Shown: in pieces, positions 34,488-46,757 of the stretch
Layout: every line of letters starts with the position of its first letter
Numbering within the stretch: position 1 is the first letter of the stretch
DNA from: Phoronis australis
Taxonomy: Eukaryota > Phoronida > Phoronidae
Assembly: GCA_002633005.1 (NCBI GenBank)
Contig: NMRA01000030.1
Span: forward strand, 197,174 to 261,173
Direction: 5' to 3'
Length of the DNA: 64,000 nt
Translations under genes and position numbers: made by a program
Notes under the pieces: model-generated
Databases searched by the model: none
What the model was told of the DNA's origin: nothing
What the model saw: only the letters and a program-made list of their open reading frames with translations

Positions 34488-36633
34488 CTACAACCTGTAA
34501 CGAAGTAATGTAAGTCCTCCCGATATCTACCTCATTATAAAATCAGCTAGAAGAGTCGTTTTCTGATAATTTTCTTATTATGCTACAATACTCTGCAAGG
34601 TAAATGTTTGCTGATCTTATCAAAAGGAATACACACTTCATTGTAATGAAACTCTGCAAGTATTGATCGTTAGTCAGAATACATTGAAAGTACTTTAATC
34701 AAGATACTGTAACTATTTCGGTTACTTATTTTTGAGTAGAGGAATTGCTTTTTCGCCGGATATTAGATTTCTGATGTCAAATAATTCTACATTTCAAATG
34801 TACACGTAGGCTCATTACATCAAGTGCTTACTCATTAAAATCTCTTCTAAGTTGAGATTTTAAAATATCGCTTAACGACTTAAAAGCAATTACTCAGTAT
34901 TTTTATTAGTGGAATCTTTTTGTTTTAGTGGGGCCATTAAAATTGAGGTCTTGAGAGTTGACGTCAATTCGTAAATGGCTGCGCTTCGTTGGATTGTGAG
35001 TGTATTTAAATTGTACAGAGTGAGAACATCTTGTTGTTTTTGAACCTGCAGAAAATACACGGTCACGTGATCGTAACAACAAAGACACTGAACAACAAAC
35101 CTGTTTCCACGCGCACGTTTTGCGTCCATTTGTTGTTATGGTGATTAAGAAAGTTTAATTATTTTTTGAAAAAAAAACTATGGCAAGACACGATTGAATG
35201 ATTACACTAAGTAATTGTACGGGGTGAAACAACAACGGTCATTGTCAGGTGATTGATTTGCCGTGACACGCTTCATGAATATTGCACCTGAAAGGCAATG
35301 AGTGAAGGGATATTTTGTAGACAAATGTTTTCTCTTCTAGTTTATCCCACCCCACTGTAATTTCCAGTGTTGGCAAAGAATTAAGTGTCAGACTCGCTTT
35401 GCGTTGGTTTCTTTCTCTTATTTCTACTTGTCGGGTCATTGAATAAATTCATCAGTTTGAAACATCATAGATGCTTTTGCATCACAAGCAAATAAGATGA
35501 AGTCACGTGACACTTTGGTTGCTTTCAGTATTTCAAGTGTGGTGACCGAACTGTCACAAACAGGGTTCTTTGTGCGTAATAAGTTTTGTGGAGAGTATTA
35601 AGTGTTCTGCGACCCTTGATTAGGGCCAAGTCACCATTTTTTCAGTCTTTACACTTGAGAATGTTTGTTCAAAACAGTATGTGAATTTACTTCTTTCTTG
35701 TTTGTAATCTAAAAATCTTGACATCCGTAAAAAGTAACGAAACGTCCTCTACAATTTGGCAGGTTAGTGCAAATATTTAGGATACCAAACCAATAAATCA
35801 TTTTACACAGTGTCAAATTTATAACTTAAAATGTCATGAGAACAAGGGGAAATTGTATCTAAATAAAAATAACTATAGCTTCTAAAATTCCAAATGTTAA
35901 ATGCAGCAAGGTCAAATGTACAGGCAAAAATGCACTCAAGCTGCCTTACAAAAAAACTTTTGTAACAAGTGTAACCATTTGTGAGATCTTATTGAAGTGA
36001 AACACCTAGTGTGATTATATCGATTTGTTCTGAAATAATCACAACAGCCAACGAGTCACAAGTTACATTGAGTTCATACGTGCTTAAAGTGCCGTGCGTC
36101 ATGCAAAGCCATGCGAGATACCCGTGAGGTCATTTGGAGCTGGCAGCCTGGTCACTTCCGCAAATACGTCTTGTCCTTGGGCATAATGTATGTAACGTGT
36201 CTATTGAAGATACACAGTTTAAAGAAATAACGAACTGGCATTTTTTCGAAATCAATGAAATCACTTCTATAACTACATGTGGCCTTTATCAAAACTTGAA
36301 AAGAACGGGTTTAATTTCGCGTAAAGTAAATGTATCGGTCCTCATTTCACGGCCGTGCGGCTGGCCCGTTTGCAGTTTATGGGCACCTTATTTCTGAAAG
36401 GACGCCCATGGTCATACTTGTGGTACTAGGAAGGTAAAGATATACTATTTTAGAATGTATGCTCTTGGGCTTACTATGAAAATTTCTGATATGACTTGAA
36501 AGGGCAAATTGTGCGATTGCACTTCTCATGTAATATATCACTTAAAAGGATACTAAACCCTGTTTTAATGATTTCAACCAATCCTCATTCTGTCACCTGC
36601 TAATGCATCATTGGCGTCAATCTTGACAGATCA

Positions 36634-36770
36634 TGGGCGGCGCACCATAGGGGGCTGGGGGCTATAGCCCCACATTTTTCAGTGCTGCGCCGTCCATGGT
36701 CTATGGGCGGTGCACCACAGGGGAGCTGGGGGCTATAGTCCCCCCACTTTTTCAGTGCTAAAAGCGTAGG
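36634..36770. mobile_element. GGGCGGCG MITE, two related units in tandem
   Basis: Two units starting TGGGCGGCGCACCA and TGGGCGGTGCACCA, each with GGCTATAG and TTTTCAGTGCT. Related to the element at 6326-6412. Confidence 0.55.
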
Positions 36771-38050
36771 TAACGCTTTCCCATTTGGTAGACTTTGAAA
36801 TGAGTTTTCAAAATTCCAAAGAATTGGATGGAAAAGTCTGTGGATCGCAAAAAAAACAGTGTTAGCACACAGATAGTCAGGGGCTAGGTTGTTGGAACAT
36901 TAAAAGCTCCCTGGGCCTGTGTGAAATACTGTGGGGAACATATCAAACGGAATCTGTGGTATCACGCATTCAGGAAGCTTTGTCAGGTTTGCTTTACGTC
37001 TGTAGGACTTCACAACGGTAACTGTGGTGGGCAGGGCATCATTTCGTTTGCCGGAACGACCCATTCTATAGTCCTTTATAACTCTTCCACGGACAATTTC
37101 CTTGAAGGCGTCAACCACCTGATTGGCCGAATTAAACGCTGTTAGGAGTTAGTATAATTACCATTTGAGTATTTTTGAGGTGCTGCCGGGAGATTAGGAT
37201 ATTCACAATTTTGGAGTTCCGGCTCCGTAAATTACACTTTCAAGTGGAATTCATACACAAGTTACGTCTATGCACAGCTTGCTCTATCGTAAAGAGCTTT
37301 TCATTAACATCATCCCATTACAGGGCAATTTACCTCTTCAAAATAAATAATAATTAAGACTGCAGTTTTTAAGCCAACAAACATAAGTAAAATTAGCCAG
37401 CCTGCTAGCTGTATGACTATTTTCAAAATACAGCTAGGTACCACTGTGTGTTGAGCTCCGACAGACCTCGCAATTGCACACCCCGGGTAGTTCTGCTCGC
37501 CACTTCGCCGCAGTGTTAATATGAAAAATGTAGAGCAAAAGACGGGCGGGGGTGCATAAAAACTGTGGGAGTCAATCGGCAATCACCTTGCCCGTTATAA
37601 CCGTTTATATTAAGTGAAAAGCAATATAATAAACGTCATTTTCTCGTGTAATTCTCCACCTTTTGTAAGAAAGAAAAGTATGCTTCATCTTTCGAGATAT
37701 GATGACAGCTTCGCAGCAACAAAATTTGTTGTGAAGTTCGGTTCGTTGGCATTAAAATACCAAAAACCTAGCAAGGAAGTGAAACCAAGGGCGATAATTT
37801 GTTGTGACGTGAAAGAACAACAGTTGATTGAAGAATTGGCGAAAAAAAGAAACTGGCCAATAGGTGACGCAATGTTTCATGGCTCCGAAAGCCGATGCAA
37901 AGATCGTACCAAAATTTTAACAGCAGAATAACGGTAGAACGCCAATTTTTCCAACAACGGTAAATAATTTAGTCTACTCAAGGAAGAGACTAATTTTTTA
38001 ATGACACTAATTTTGTGTCAGATTTTATCTCGTCAGCTTTTACCCTCATC

Positions 38051-38086
38051 GGCGCAAAGCTGTATATTATTATACAGCTTTGCGCC
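38051..38086. repeat. Perfect hairpin: 16-base stem, 4-base loop
   Basis: GGCGCAAAGCTGTATA, loop TTAT, then the exact complement. It is in eag intron 1. No flanking inverted ends or target duplication could be identified. Confidence 0.9.
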
Positions 38087-39631
38087 AAGGCTAAAATAAA
38101 ATATGCATGTCTTTCGTAAAGCGCTGTTGCAAAATTGTTTGCAAGGTTCTGAACCCTGTGTAGGATCCTGTTGCAGGGAGTTATATTCGAAAATGTTTGC
38201 TTTCATGAGGAATAGTCTAACTTTGAATTTTGGTCAAAAGTAACAAAGAATGTTCCAGGTTTATTATTTGAAGAATTTTACTGATCACTTTATTGCTCTA
38301 GCCATGTTCGGAACGCCACTCAACGACGGAAATTTGACACTACCATTCACGTGTGGTACTGCATGATATTACTTTCATATGCTGCATATCATTGTTCAGC
38401 AAAAGGTCAGCAAATGCAAGAGTCTAGACTTAGAGTTTTTAGTATAACGAACTACTTAACTGTTTAACGTGCAATATGGATGAAACTCCAAGCCCTATAT
38501 GCAAAATGGCATGTTTAACACTAATTTCCACGCTAGAATACCATATCAAGTATGTACTTTTCGCCAAACTGCGCAGTTGAGAAATGACTGTGCACTGCAA
38601 CACTCAAATCCTGATGATCAAAAAGCCAAAATGCAAAACAAGGCTACGAAACGAGCTTGAATTTACGTAGCACGAGTTTATCACGTGTAAAGAATGTATA
38701 TCATAGTCTTCCGCACTTAATCATTTGTCTTTGATTTGAGTAATGGTGTCGTGCACACCTACTACAACTAATAGAACAGTTATTCATACTAGCACTGAGC
38801 GTCTTACCCATAGCGTTACACCTCTGGTTTCATATAATTTTGTTTTTATAGAAAATTGGCTTAAAAGCCCAAAATGAGTACAATATGCCTAATTGCTTTA
38901 AAATGTGAGATCTAACTTCAAAGACCGATGTAGCGCTAATTAAGTCAGGTCAAAATGGCAAAATTCAAATTGAAACAAATACATGTACATATATAGTAAC
39001 TAATAGCGAAGGCGAATGTTTTCGTTGAATCACTCTATGAGATTGATGGGCTTCACTGTTTTAACTTATGTAATTTGGAACACTTACTCGACATAAGTAA
39101 AAACAATACAAACAGATACTTTGTGACTGTGGTAAGGGTGTGACAGTTGGTTTTCAGTGCCAACTTACTGAAATATGGTGAAAGTGACACAGTTACTGTT
39201 TGCTTCTCGGTAGCTCAAGAGTACGTTTAGAATTGTAATTATGCGAAGACACGTTGACTTAAGAAGAAGTAGACCTTCCTGATTAACGAAAAGGCCTTGT
39301 GTCCCATGACTCTCGCGAGACACTAGCCACAAGAAATCTTCCTTCGGAATAGAAACAATTAATTTTTCCCATAATGCAACAGTTCAGACTCGCCGTCCAA
39401 TCACTTCAGTGGCCGCTATTTTCCTAGTTTACGCCAGTAACGTCTCGAACTTACACGTGAACTTGTTGCTTTACACCCGCGAGATTTTATGCGGCTTTGC
39501 GTGATATTACAAATCTCTCAAGAAATTTGTTCTACAAAACGCACGTTAGTATTTTAGTGGAAGTCGTTTAACAGTGGCGGATCTCCGGGGATCAAGGGAT
39601 GTAAGCACCTATCGGGAGACGCGAATGAAAT

Positions 39632-39782
39632 CAGGGGCGGATCCAGGATTTTGAGTTAAGGGGGCCAGGGCACAGGAATAACCAGAGTTTCGCTACACGC
39701 GCGCGCCCAGCCTAAAATGTAGGGGTGCATGCAGGGTCTCCAATTTTTTGGGTTTGCCAACCTTATTACTAANCCGCCACTG
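39632..39782. mobile_element. 151-base MITE with 5-base target duplication
   Basis: CAGGGGCGGATCCAGG at the left, CCGCCACTG at the right, flanked by GAAAT at 39627-39631 and 39783-39787. An N at 39773 interrupts the right end. A further CAGTGGCGGAT end at 39572 and a CCGCCCCAG end near 39853 suggest it is nested in an older relative. Confidence 0.8.
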
Positions 39783-40969
39783 GAAATAAAATAAAAAACG
39801 ATCCTGGCACAACTCTGGTGCACTAAAGCCTCATTTGTCACTGAAATCCTATATCCGCCCCAGGGTCATGAGATTGATCCGTGTTTTGACAAACATGCGT
39901 TCTCAAGACATATAGTAATTTTCTCGATGCCAATGAAGAAAATGAATTAAATTAGGTGCTGAAATGCGTGTGTCTCCAATGACGCTCGTCTTAGCTAATA
40001 AGTGTTATGTAAATACTAGGCATTAGCGAATACAAAGGTAACGCTTTTCCCCTCTCTATAGTTGTAAAGACAGATTCCAATACTTTCTCATAGAGTAAGT
40101 TTGAGTTTGCGAAATCGAATTGATGATATTGATTTGAAAAGAATCCGTTTTGAATAAAACGACACAGCTACAGAAGCATGTTTATAGGAACCTATGTGTA
40201 ATACTGCAACAAATCAATATGACATAGTCAGTTTGTTAACACTTGGTCTGTGTCTATAGCCATGTCATTTAAACACTGAACCCGGGGAGGAAATATTGTC
40301 ACAGTTGTGGCAAGAAAACTTCGGCCATAACCATTCTTATCATTATTGTCCTATTAATTTCCAGTTATAAAGATACATGTACGCAGCTACAACTAATAAA
40401 AAACAAAATATGCATAATCGCCTTAATAGATTTAACGACAATAAATCAACATTTCGGACATATTGTACAAAAGTACAAAACAACCCCTCCACCTGTTACG
40501 CTTGCAACAGGTTCGACAGTTAATCAATCAAAATGAACTTTTTGTTGTTTTTCTAAACACCGAAATTGATCATCCACACTGTTCTGTAATTGGATTCATT
40601 TTAATTGGTAGGAAAACCTCAAGGGTCTAACCTTCCCTTAAAGCAATTTATCATTTGCGCAAAAGTAAAGTGGGACGGGTGTGCATGCTTTTTAAAGTTG
40701 ACAAAATTTGTGATTTTTCCCAAGTGGTGTAAAGTCCGTTGTTTTCTGTAAAATAACATTTGCAAGTAACTTGTTTCACGGCATACTACTTAAATCTTAT
40801 GAAAGTTACATTAATTAGTTTGAACTTATTTGTTTTGTGGGTCTAACGTTGCCAACGAACACAAACACATGGACAAGCTCCTGACGGGTGACCGAGATGA
40901 TTACTACGTAGGATAAAAAATGATGACGATGATGATGAACGATACGTCGTAGGATAAAAGAGATGGCGG

Positions 40970-41303
40970 AATCGTGTACCCCTACTTGCATATCAAACTT
41001 CCCAGTAAATCGTGTAGCCCTACCTGTCCATCAAACTTCAGAGTAAATCGTGTATCCCTACCTGTATATCAAACTTCAGAGTAAATCGTGTAGCCCTACC
41101 TGTATATCAAACTTCAGAGTAAATCGTGTAGCCCTGTATATCAATCTTCAGGGTAAACCATGTAGCCCTATCTGTATATCAAACTTCAGAGAAAATCGTG
41201 TAGCCCTTCCTGTATTTCAAACTTCAGAGTAAACCGTGTAACCCTTACATACGTCAGAGTAAGTAGTGTAACCCTACATGTACCTGAATATCAAACTTCA
41301 GAG
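40970..41303. repeat. 38-base minisatellite, about 8 units
   Basis: Unit contains TATATCAAACTTCAGAGTAA followed by ATCGTGTAGCCCTACC. Later units are degenerate. Located in eag intron 1. Confidence 0.92.
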
Positions 41304-41645
41304 ACATCTTTTAAAGGAACACTCATATGTAAGCTATTTGAAAACAGCCGTCACAGTGCCATCTGGAGCCTGACGTCAACAGAAAACATTCCTCTAGTTA
41401 CTGACGTGTCTTGTATTAAGCGACAATTTCTTCCTATTAGTCGGACAAGGAAGTGGTTTCCATGGTGCGAACAAAGTTTTAAACAAACATGAATACAGTG
41501 AGCCATACTTAGCTATTTTGCCACCCAAACATTGCCCCTCCCCACCCTCCCCCCTCCCCCNTACCATAATAAAGCTGCAAGATTATCTTTTAGTTGTCAC
41601 AATTCATACCACTCTGTCTTATAACTTCAAGAAAATCCTCAACCT

Positions 41646-42049
41646 GGGCCCGGTCTCCAATCTTTTTACTCGAAATGGAACTCGAAATAAGGTTTGGCAT
41701 TTTCTACTCTACTTTTGGGCGAACTCAAGATAAGTGTCTATTATTCTATGCTCGAGTACACAATAACTTACATAGATAATTTGTTGCCCATAGTTCACAG
41801 TTTGTAAACCCAATATTAAAGCAATAAGTTCGAGTTTGAACTCGAAATTTCGAGTTTTTACTCGAGTTTGTAGCACAAACATAAGGGTCTTCAAGGGCAA
41901 ACTTGAACTAGAAACTCCTATGCATAAACTACAATGTATTCAAGCACAGTCTGATAACCAATTATCTTAAGTTCGCTCAAAAGGAGCAGAGAAATTGCCA
42001 AAAATAGTTTCGAGTTCGTTTCGAGTACAAAGATTAGAGACCGGGCCCT
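41646..42049. mobile_element. 404-base MITE with GGGCCCGGTCTC termini
   Basis: GGGCCCGGTCTCCAATCTTT at the left is inverted at the right end (CCGGGCCC at 42041-42048). Internal CTCGAAAT/ATTTCGAG repeats make a second layer of dyad symmetry. No clear target duplication. Confidence 0.7.
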
Positions 42050-42814
42050 GAGCTTACGTGCATTTTACTTTGCGCAATATTGCCTCTACCTAAAGAGGTC
42101 GTGTCTCCGTGAAAACCACACAATAAAGGTACCTAACTGTCGTACAAATGGCACGTCCAATTTATTTTATTAAAATTGAAATATTATGTCAAACAATTGT
42201 TCAATAATGTCAGCATGACACATATTGACCGATTAACATTTGCAAACAAAATGAAAATACGTGGAATTAATAAAACATTGGAAACACTGGGTCAACAAAT
42301 TTTTTGGGTAACTCATTTTCTTTTAATTTTCTGAACTTAAAATTGTTATCATGTTGTGCCGTTTCACTATACTCCATGACTTCTTTTGCAGGCCCTCTCA
42401 TTGGCTATTCGTGACATAGGTCATGCGGAATGACTTTGTCGTGGGTAGCGTCGGTTTTTAATATCAGTTGCTCATATTAGTTTCATTCATTGTTAACACC
42501 AGTAGATATTTACTCTTCTGTTTCTTTGACCCATGGCCGCTAGCACCCACATTTCCTGTATTTTTACTATGATTCTACTTCATGTTTTGTTGATTTTAGC
42601 CTTGTCTATGCCTTTTTACCCGTTAGATGGCGGGACAATTGTTCTATGACCTTTTTTCCAGAGACTTTATTCTGCATTATTTCCATTGTTAATTCATTCT
42701 AAATTACCATTTTCGCCAGCCTATCTCAGCTTTTAATCTCTGCAAACGGAGCATCGATGACGGTCTACGTTCATCACGTGACTGACATGTGCCGACGGAT
42801 CCCAAACAACATCC

Positions 42815-42959
42815 TCCCGTTCAGTAACGCTATGACTTCGCTAAAAAGACTTCGCTAGTTTATGTGAGATATTGCCGTGTATTTTAAATGAGAACACGGG
42901 ACTTTGGCTAGATATTAGCTAGGTCCTAGCGTATGTCCTAGCGTTGCTGGACGCACCCA
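42815..42959. mobile_element. Short MITE, GTTCAGTAACGCTA family
   Basis: CGTTCAGTAACGCTA at the left and TAGCGTTGCTGGACGCACC at the right. Internal TGAGATATTGCCGTGTATTT is shared with 47502-47630 and (inverted) with 48352-48512. Confidence 0.7.
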
Positions 42960-43228
42960 GTTCTTAAACCCGGAAGTCGTCACGCTTTGGGCACGGCAGT
43001 TAAGTTGCACAATGCAAACACTGTGTGTCTGACCAGCAGAATAGATGATGTGTAAGTTTAATTACCGGTTTCTGGCATCAATGCTCAGTCATTCAAATGG
43101 TAAATTACTGCGTACCGGTGCTATGACTTAAATCAGCTGGCCTCTCGACCATGATATCAGTACGGAAAAGAGAGAGAGCGAACACTACATATCGGAACCG
43201 GATGATTTTTTCGAAATTTGCACATTAA

Positions 43229-44104
43229 TGGCAAAGGCAACCCTTTTTCATGTCATTTTTTAGAAAAAAAATTAAGGTTCGTTGATTATCCCAGACATAT
43301 TTTTCATTTAGCTATAGGTTTTTGTAATTTAAACAATTACTCGTCCTTTACTCCGGAGGTGACGTTTCTTTTCATGTAGTCTGTACTTTGAGAGCTGCCG
43401 AGTCAGTCATTATTCTACCTCTGTTGTGATTAGTTCGTTGTCGTTTGGGTTTGCGTTTGTTTACGAGTCTGTCGACATGTCACACTGTTGCTGCGTACCG
43501 AGATGTACTCATTATCGTCTCACGGAGGAACGATTGTCCCACTTGCCCGAGTGTACCGCGACACACTCCCAGTGGATGGTGACCTGAGCACACAAGCTGC
43601 TTACATCCCGCCGTGTGACTCCTTCACCAAACACCTGGCACCTTCTAAATAGCTCCAATATTTTAGACAAGTGCTCAATAAACTTATCAAAGTTTGGCTC
43701 TCTGATCTATTCATTGGACGACGAACTGTCCTCTTCACTGGGTGTCGAACGGGGCCTGTATTCACTCCCTCTACTCAACATCGCAGCAGGGCGTCAGGCT
43801 CTGGGCGATGAGTACATCCCGGTATGCAGCAACAGTGTGGCATGTTGACTGACTCGTAAACAAAAGCAAACGACGACCGAACTTGTCACAGCCGAGGTAT
43901 AGAAATGACTCGACAGATCTCACAGTCGCACTACATGAAAAGAAATTGGCGCGAAATTCTTGCCTCCCAAAACGTCACTTCCGGAGTAAAAGACGAATAA
44001 TTAATTAAATTACGAAAAGCTGTCAATAAGTCAAAAATATGTCTGGGATAATCAAAGAACCTTATTTTTGCTAAAAATGACACGAATAAAGGTTGCCCTT
44101 CCCT
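43229..44104. mobile_element. Foldback element, TTAA-flanked, with a THAP-like start in each arm
   Basis: Flanked by TTAA at 43225-43228 and 44105-44108. Ends are TGGCAAAGGCAACC and, inverted, AGGGAAGGGCAACC. The two halves form one long inverted repeat of roughly 430 bases. The left arm encodes M-S-H-C-C-C-V-P-R-C-T-H-Y on the plus strand from 43477, and the right arm M-P-H-C-C-C-I-P-G-C-T on the minus strand near 43846. TTAA and a THAP-type N-terminus fit Kolobok. There is no transposase catalytic region, so it is non-autonomous. Confidence 0.75.
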
Positions 44105-45769
44105 TTAATTGGGTCACACTGCCTTTTTGATGAATTGCAATATTTACTAAAATCATTTGTATAGATACCGTACAAAATGCTTTCTATAATTAATCGAGTA
44201 CACTCAAACTGATCAAAGGCTCTTTCAGAAAGGTAACGTTACCCTTTAATTGCCCATTGTTTGTCATGTAACGTAGACGACGACGAGGTGTAGTGACAGA
44301 AGAGAAAAAGATAAGTGAATGATACTCCAACTGAAGTAATTCTGATGAGATTAACAGCCATATACTACTGATTAATATCGTGGAAAGCACGCGCTCTTAC
44401 TACGATACAGTGAGGCTGATGACAGGGCATTTTGGTATCGATTTCATTTCCAAGTAAATTGTCGTGTCGTATAGTTTCCGGTGTGTTATTTCAGGTATCG
44501 AACGAAAGTGCTTGTATATGTAAACATCAGCGTTCCTATATTAACAGTAAACTATTCAAATAAAGTAAGCACCTTTTGATCAGTATGCAATAAAACATTT
44601 AAATAAAACAAGAACCGTTTTGATCAGTTTCTTGTGCACTACATAATTGTAGTATCGATCACCTATGTTAGGATTCATAGTTAACGCGTTGGTTACGAAA
44701 CCTTACTGGTTTGTGCTCATTGCCGTGTTAAGATCATTCAAGGCAGTTTTATTTTCATATAATCTCATCATTTGTACATTGCTATGCTTTGAGGTGATGA
44801 TTCAAAATGAAATCAATATGATGTCGCCGGGTTGGATTGACGGTGGCGGCTGAAGTGGCGGCGGTTGTGATGGTGGTGATGGTATCAGGATTCACTGCAT
44901 GCATAGGTTACTGGAACTGACTCCCATATTGTGATCATGTGACTATATAGTGGTCCATTTGTCCAAAGTCTTGAGATTTTAATTTCATTTCTGAAACTTT
45001 TTGTTAGCAAAGCTAACTAGAAAATGAATGCCAATAAAAACATAGTCTTCACTACATTCGAATATTCCGGCAATAGACTCCTCATGGTGTTGAGAGTACA
45101 GGAACATATTCAGTATACACAACGGATGCTTTCCTTAAATGGAAGACACTTGCGATCGGGACACTTGAGAAGAGAAATCTTCGCTCATAGAATAGGAACT
45201 GTGCATTTTCTATCGTAATTCAACACCTCAGCCTCGTTGTCTAACACTCCTAAATTCAGTTGGACCGTCATGCCGTGTGTTAGTGAGGTCCCTATTTTAC
45301 TTCAGAACACTCGCTTTTCGCTCGCGTGATCTTGGATATCTCATTTTTTCCTGCAAGAAACTTGCTTTACTGATCTTTCCCCGGGTACTCGCGTGTGAAA
45401 GGTAGTGAGACCGGGAGCTTTCCAGGCACTTCTATTGCTTAACGATATCCCGCGAAGACTTGCGAGACCTTAGTGGTGCCTGGACATCTAAGATAACCGG
45501 AAGTTGGCTCATACGAAAACCGATCATCTTGCTCGAAATTGTATAGTTAATTGTTCTGTGTTCCAGTCGGCATTTTGGAGTAGACTGACACATCAGCCTC
45601 CAGTCTATAAGTAGGCTATAATGTGGGCGAAAAATGTCGAGTCTTGTTAATAATTAATTGTAATAACCTAGTAAATAATTGTTATATATAGTGCGACAAT
45701 TATGCTACTGCAAGTATTTTAACACATACTTAACATCGTAATATCCAATCTGCTTGAGGCTTTAAGCGA

Positions 45770-45830
45770 CCTTTGGGTTCCTTAGCGACCTGTGGGTTCC
45801 TTAGCGACAAGTGGGTTCNTCACAGATCGT
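45770..45830. repeat. Three short tandem units around TTAGCGACCTGTGGGTTCC
   Basis: Unit of about 20 bases repeated three times, ending at an isolated N at 45819, probably a contig join within the repeat. Confidence 0.8.
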
Positions 45831-46382
45831 TGTTGGTAATATGTTCATGAAGCTATCAAGCTGTATTGGACATTCTGTTCCGGCCAAGGCAAACTTAAAA
45901 ATTCGATCGATATAACTTCACTTCTGTGCAAAATGAGTTGTGCTTACCAGACTAATAAAATCCATAAGTTTTATGTAAATTGTACAATGTATACGAGATT
46001 TCATAGTAACAGCCATTACGACTTTGCACACAGCGATGATATAGTCTTTAAATTCGACGTATTCGGTTGTTCTAAATTTGTAGGTAGGTTAATCGAATTG
46101 TGTTGTCTTGTACTGGTATAAAGATCGCGATATAAAGAGAGAGTTGCTTCTTATCAGATATTCATAAATTGTTGACGAGAACCTGCGGTATCTTCTGATC
46201 AGTGAAGAAAGTACTCGTTAGACAGACCGTAAATTATGTAGCAAGTTGTTTAAATAATATCTGTGGCCAATACTACAAAAGGACATCTGTTAGCGAAAAT
46301 TTCTTAGTTGTCATTCAACGCTGTTTTTACACTGCACCACATTTACACGCCGAGCTTCAGAATAAACAACACGTTTACTTAC

Positions 46383-46461
46383 GTTGTCCGTTAGAACGCC
46401 GGATGATATTTTCCAGGAATGTGTTTTGTGGAGCCACTAAACCTCGTTTGGTGCCAGACAT
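46383..46461 (-). CDS. eag: eag exon 1: initiator Met and PAS cap
   Basis: Encodes residues 1-26 plus the first base of codon 27. The peptide begins M-S-G-T-K and contains [19 protein letters not shown], the near-invariant N-terminal cap of EAG-family PAS domains, which regulates deactivation by contacting the channel core. The start ATG at 46461 has A at -3, and no other Met lies in the cap. The donor is C followed by GTAAGT at 46377-46382 (minus strand), leaving phase 1. The last base plus the first two bases of exon 2 give a His codon, and the join reads R-R-S-N-G-Q-H-S-S-F-L-L, close to Drosophila Eag, which has one extra residue here. The exon is too short to show as a long open frame and was found by its conserved peptide. 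Confidence 0.93.
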
Positions 46462-46745
46462 TTTATCACAGTGAGATAATCCAACAGAACCTAAAAATGT
46501 ACACCTTTAAAACGTGACAAACATGCGCAACAGCCTCCTGAACAAGTAATCCAACAAATCCATGGTTACGATTTCATCCAGTTTGCTCCGAAATAAATAG
46601 TTTTTTTTCGACAATTTCCATCCGCATACAGCATCATTAAAATATCAGTCACAAGCACAGCTCACTGTGTCGCCTAGGTATGAATGACAGCACGATAGAA
46701 CTTCGATAGCCGCGAGATGAATTATTAATAATTAAACAGACTTAC

Positions 46746-46757
46746 GGCGCATGCGCC
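46746..46757. promoter_or_regulatory. NRF-1-type palindrome upstream of eag
   Basis: GGCGCATGCGCC is a perfect 12-base palindrome that contains the NRF-1 core GCGCATGCGC, placed 285 bases upstream of the eag start codon. NRF-1 sites are common in animal promoters and in neuronal channel genes. The transcription start is not known, so promoter function is inferred. Confidence 0.4.

Larger units (their letters stand above)
32599..46382 (-). other. eag intron 1
   Basis: 13.8-kb GT-AG intron between the PAS cap and PAS core exons. It carries a CAT/CAC-rich stretch, the 24-base and 38-base minisatellites, several MITEs, a perfect hairpin and a foldback element, all listed separately. Stretches not covered by those entries hold nothing I can support, including 34500-36600 and 44110-46380 apart from short repeats. 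Confidence 0.88.
7657..46461 (-). other. eag: eag potassium channel gene locus (10 coding exons)
   Basis: Whole gene span on the minus strand, from start codon to stop codon. Coding exons in transcript order: 46383-46461, 32368-32598, 30625-30759, 29479-29603, 26906-27301, 25769-26183, 12779-12978, 11589-11841, 9054-9250, 7657-8574. All introns are GT-AG, every junction keeps the frame, and the spliced length is 2949 bases (982 residues plus stop), close to vertebrate KCNH1/KCNH5 (about 960-990). Domain order is PAS cap and PAS (1-135), S1-S6 (about 223-475), C-linker and cyclic-nucleotide-binding homology domain (about 476-677), calmodulin-type basic segment (about 708-719) and coiled coil (about 848-882). 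The family forms tetrameric voltage-gated K+ channels in excitable cells. It is EAG rather than ERG or ELK by the filter context, the C-linker and the C-terminal coiled coil. The splice model is inferred from homology and splice signals, without transcripts. Confidence 0.95.

Noticed and set aside
37614-37931. Plus-strand open frame of 105 codons in eag intron 1
   Set aside because: No recognisable domain and no promoter or repeat structure. Could be a fragment of an unknown mobile element, but I cannot support a gene.
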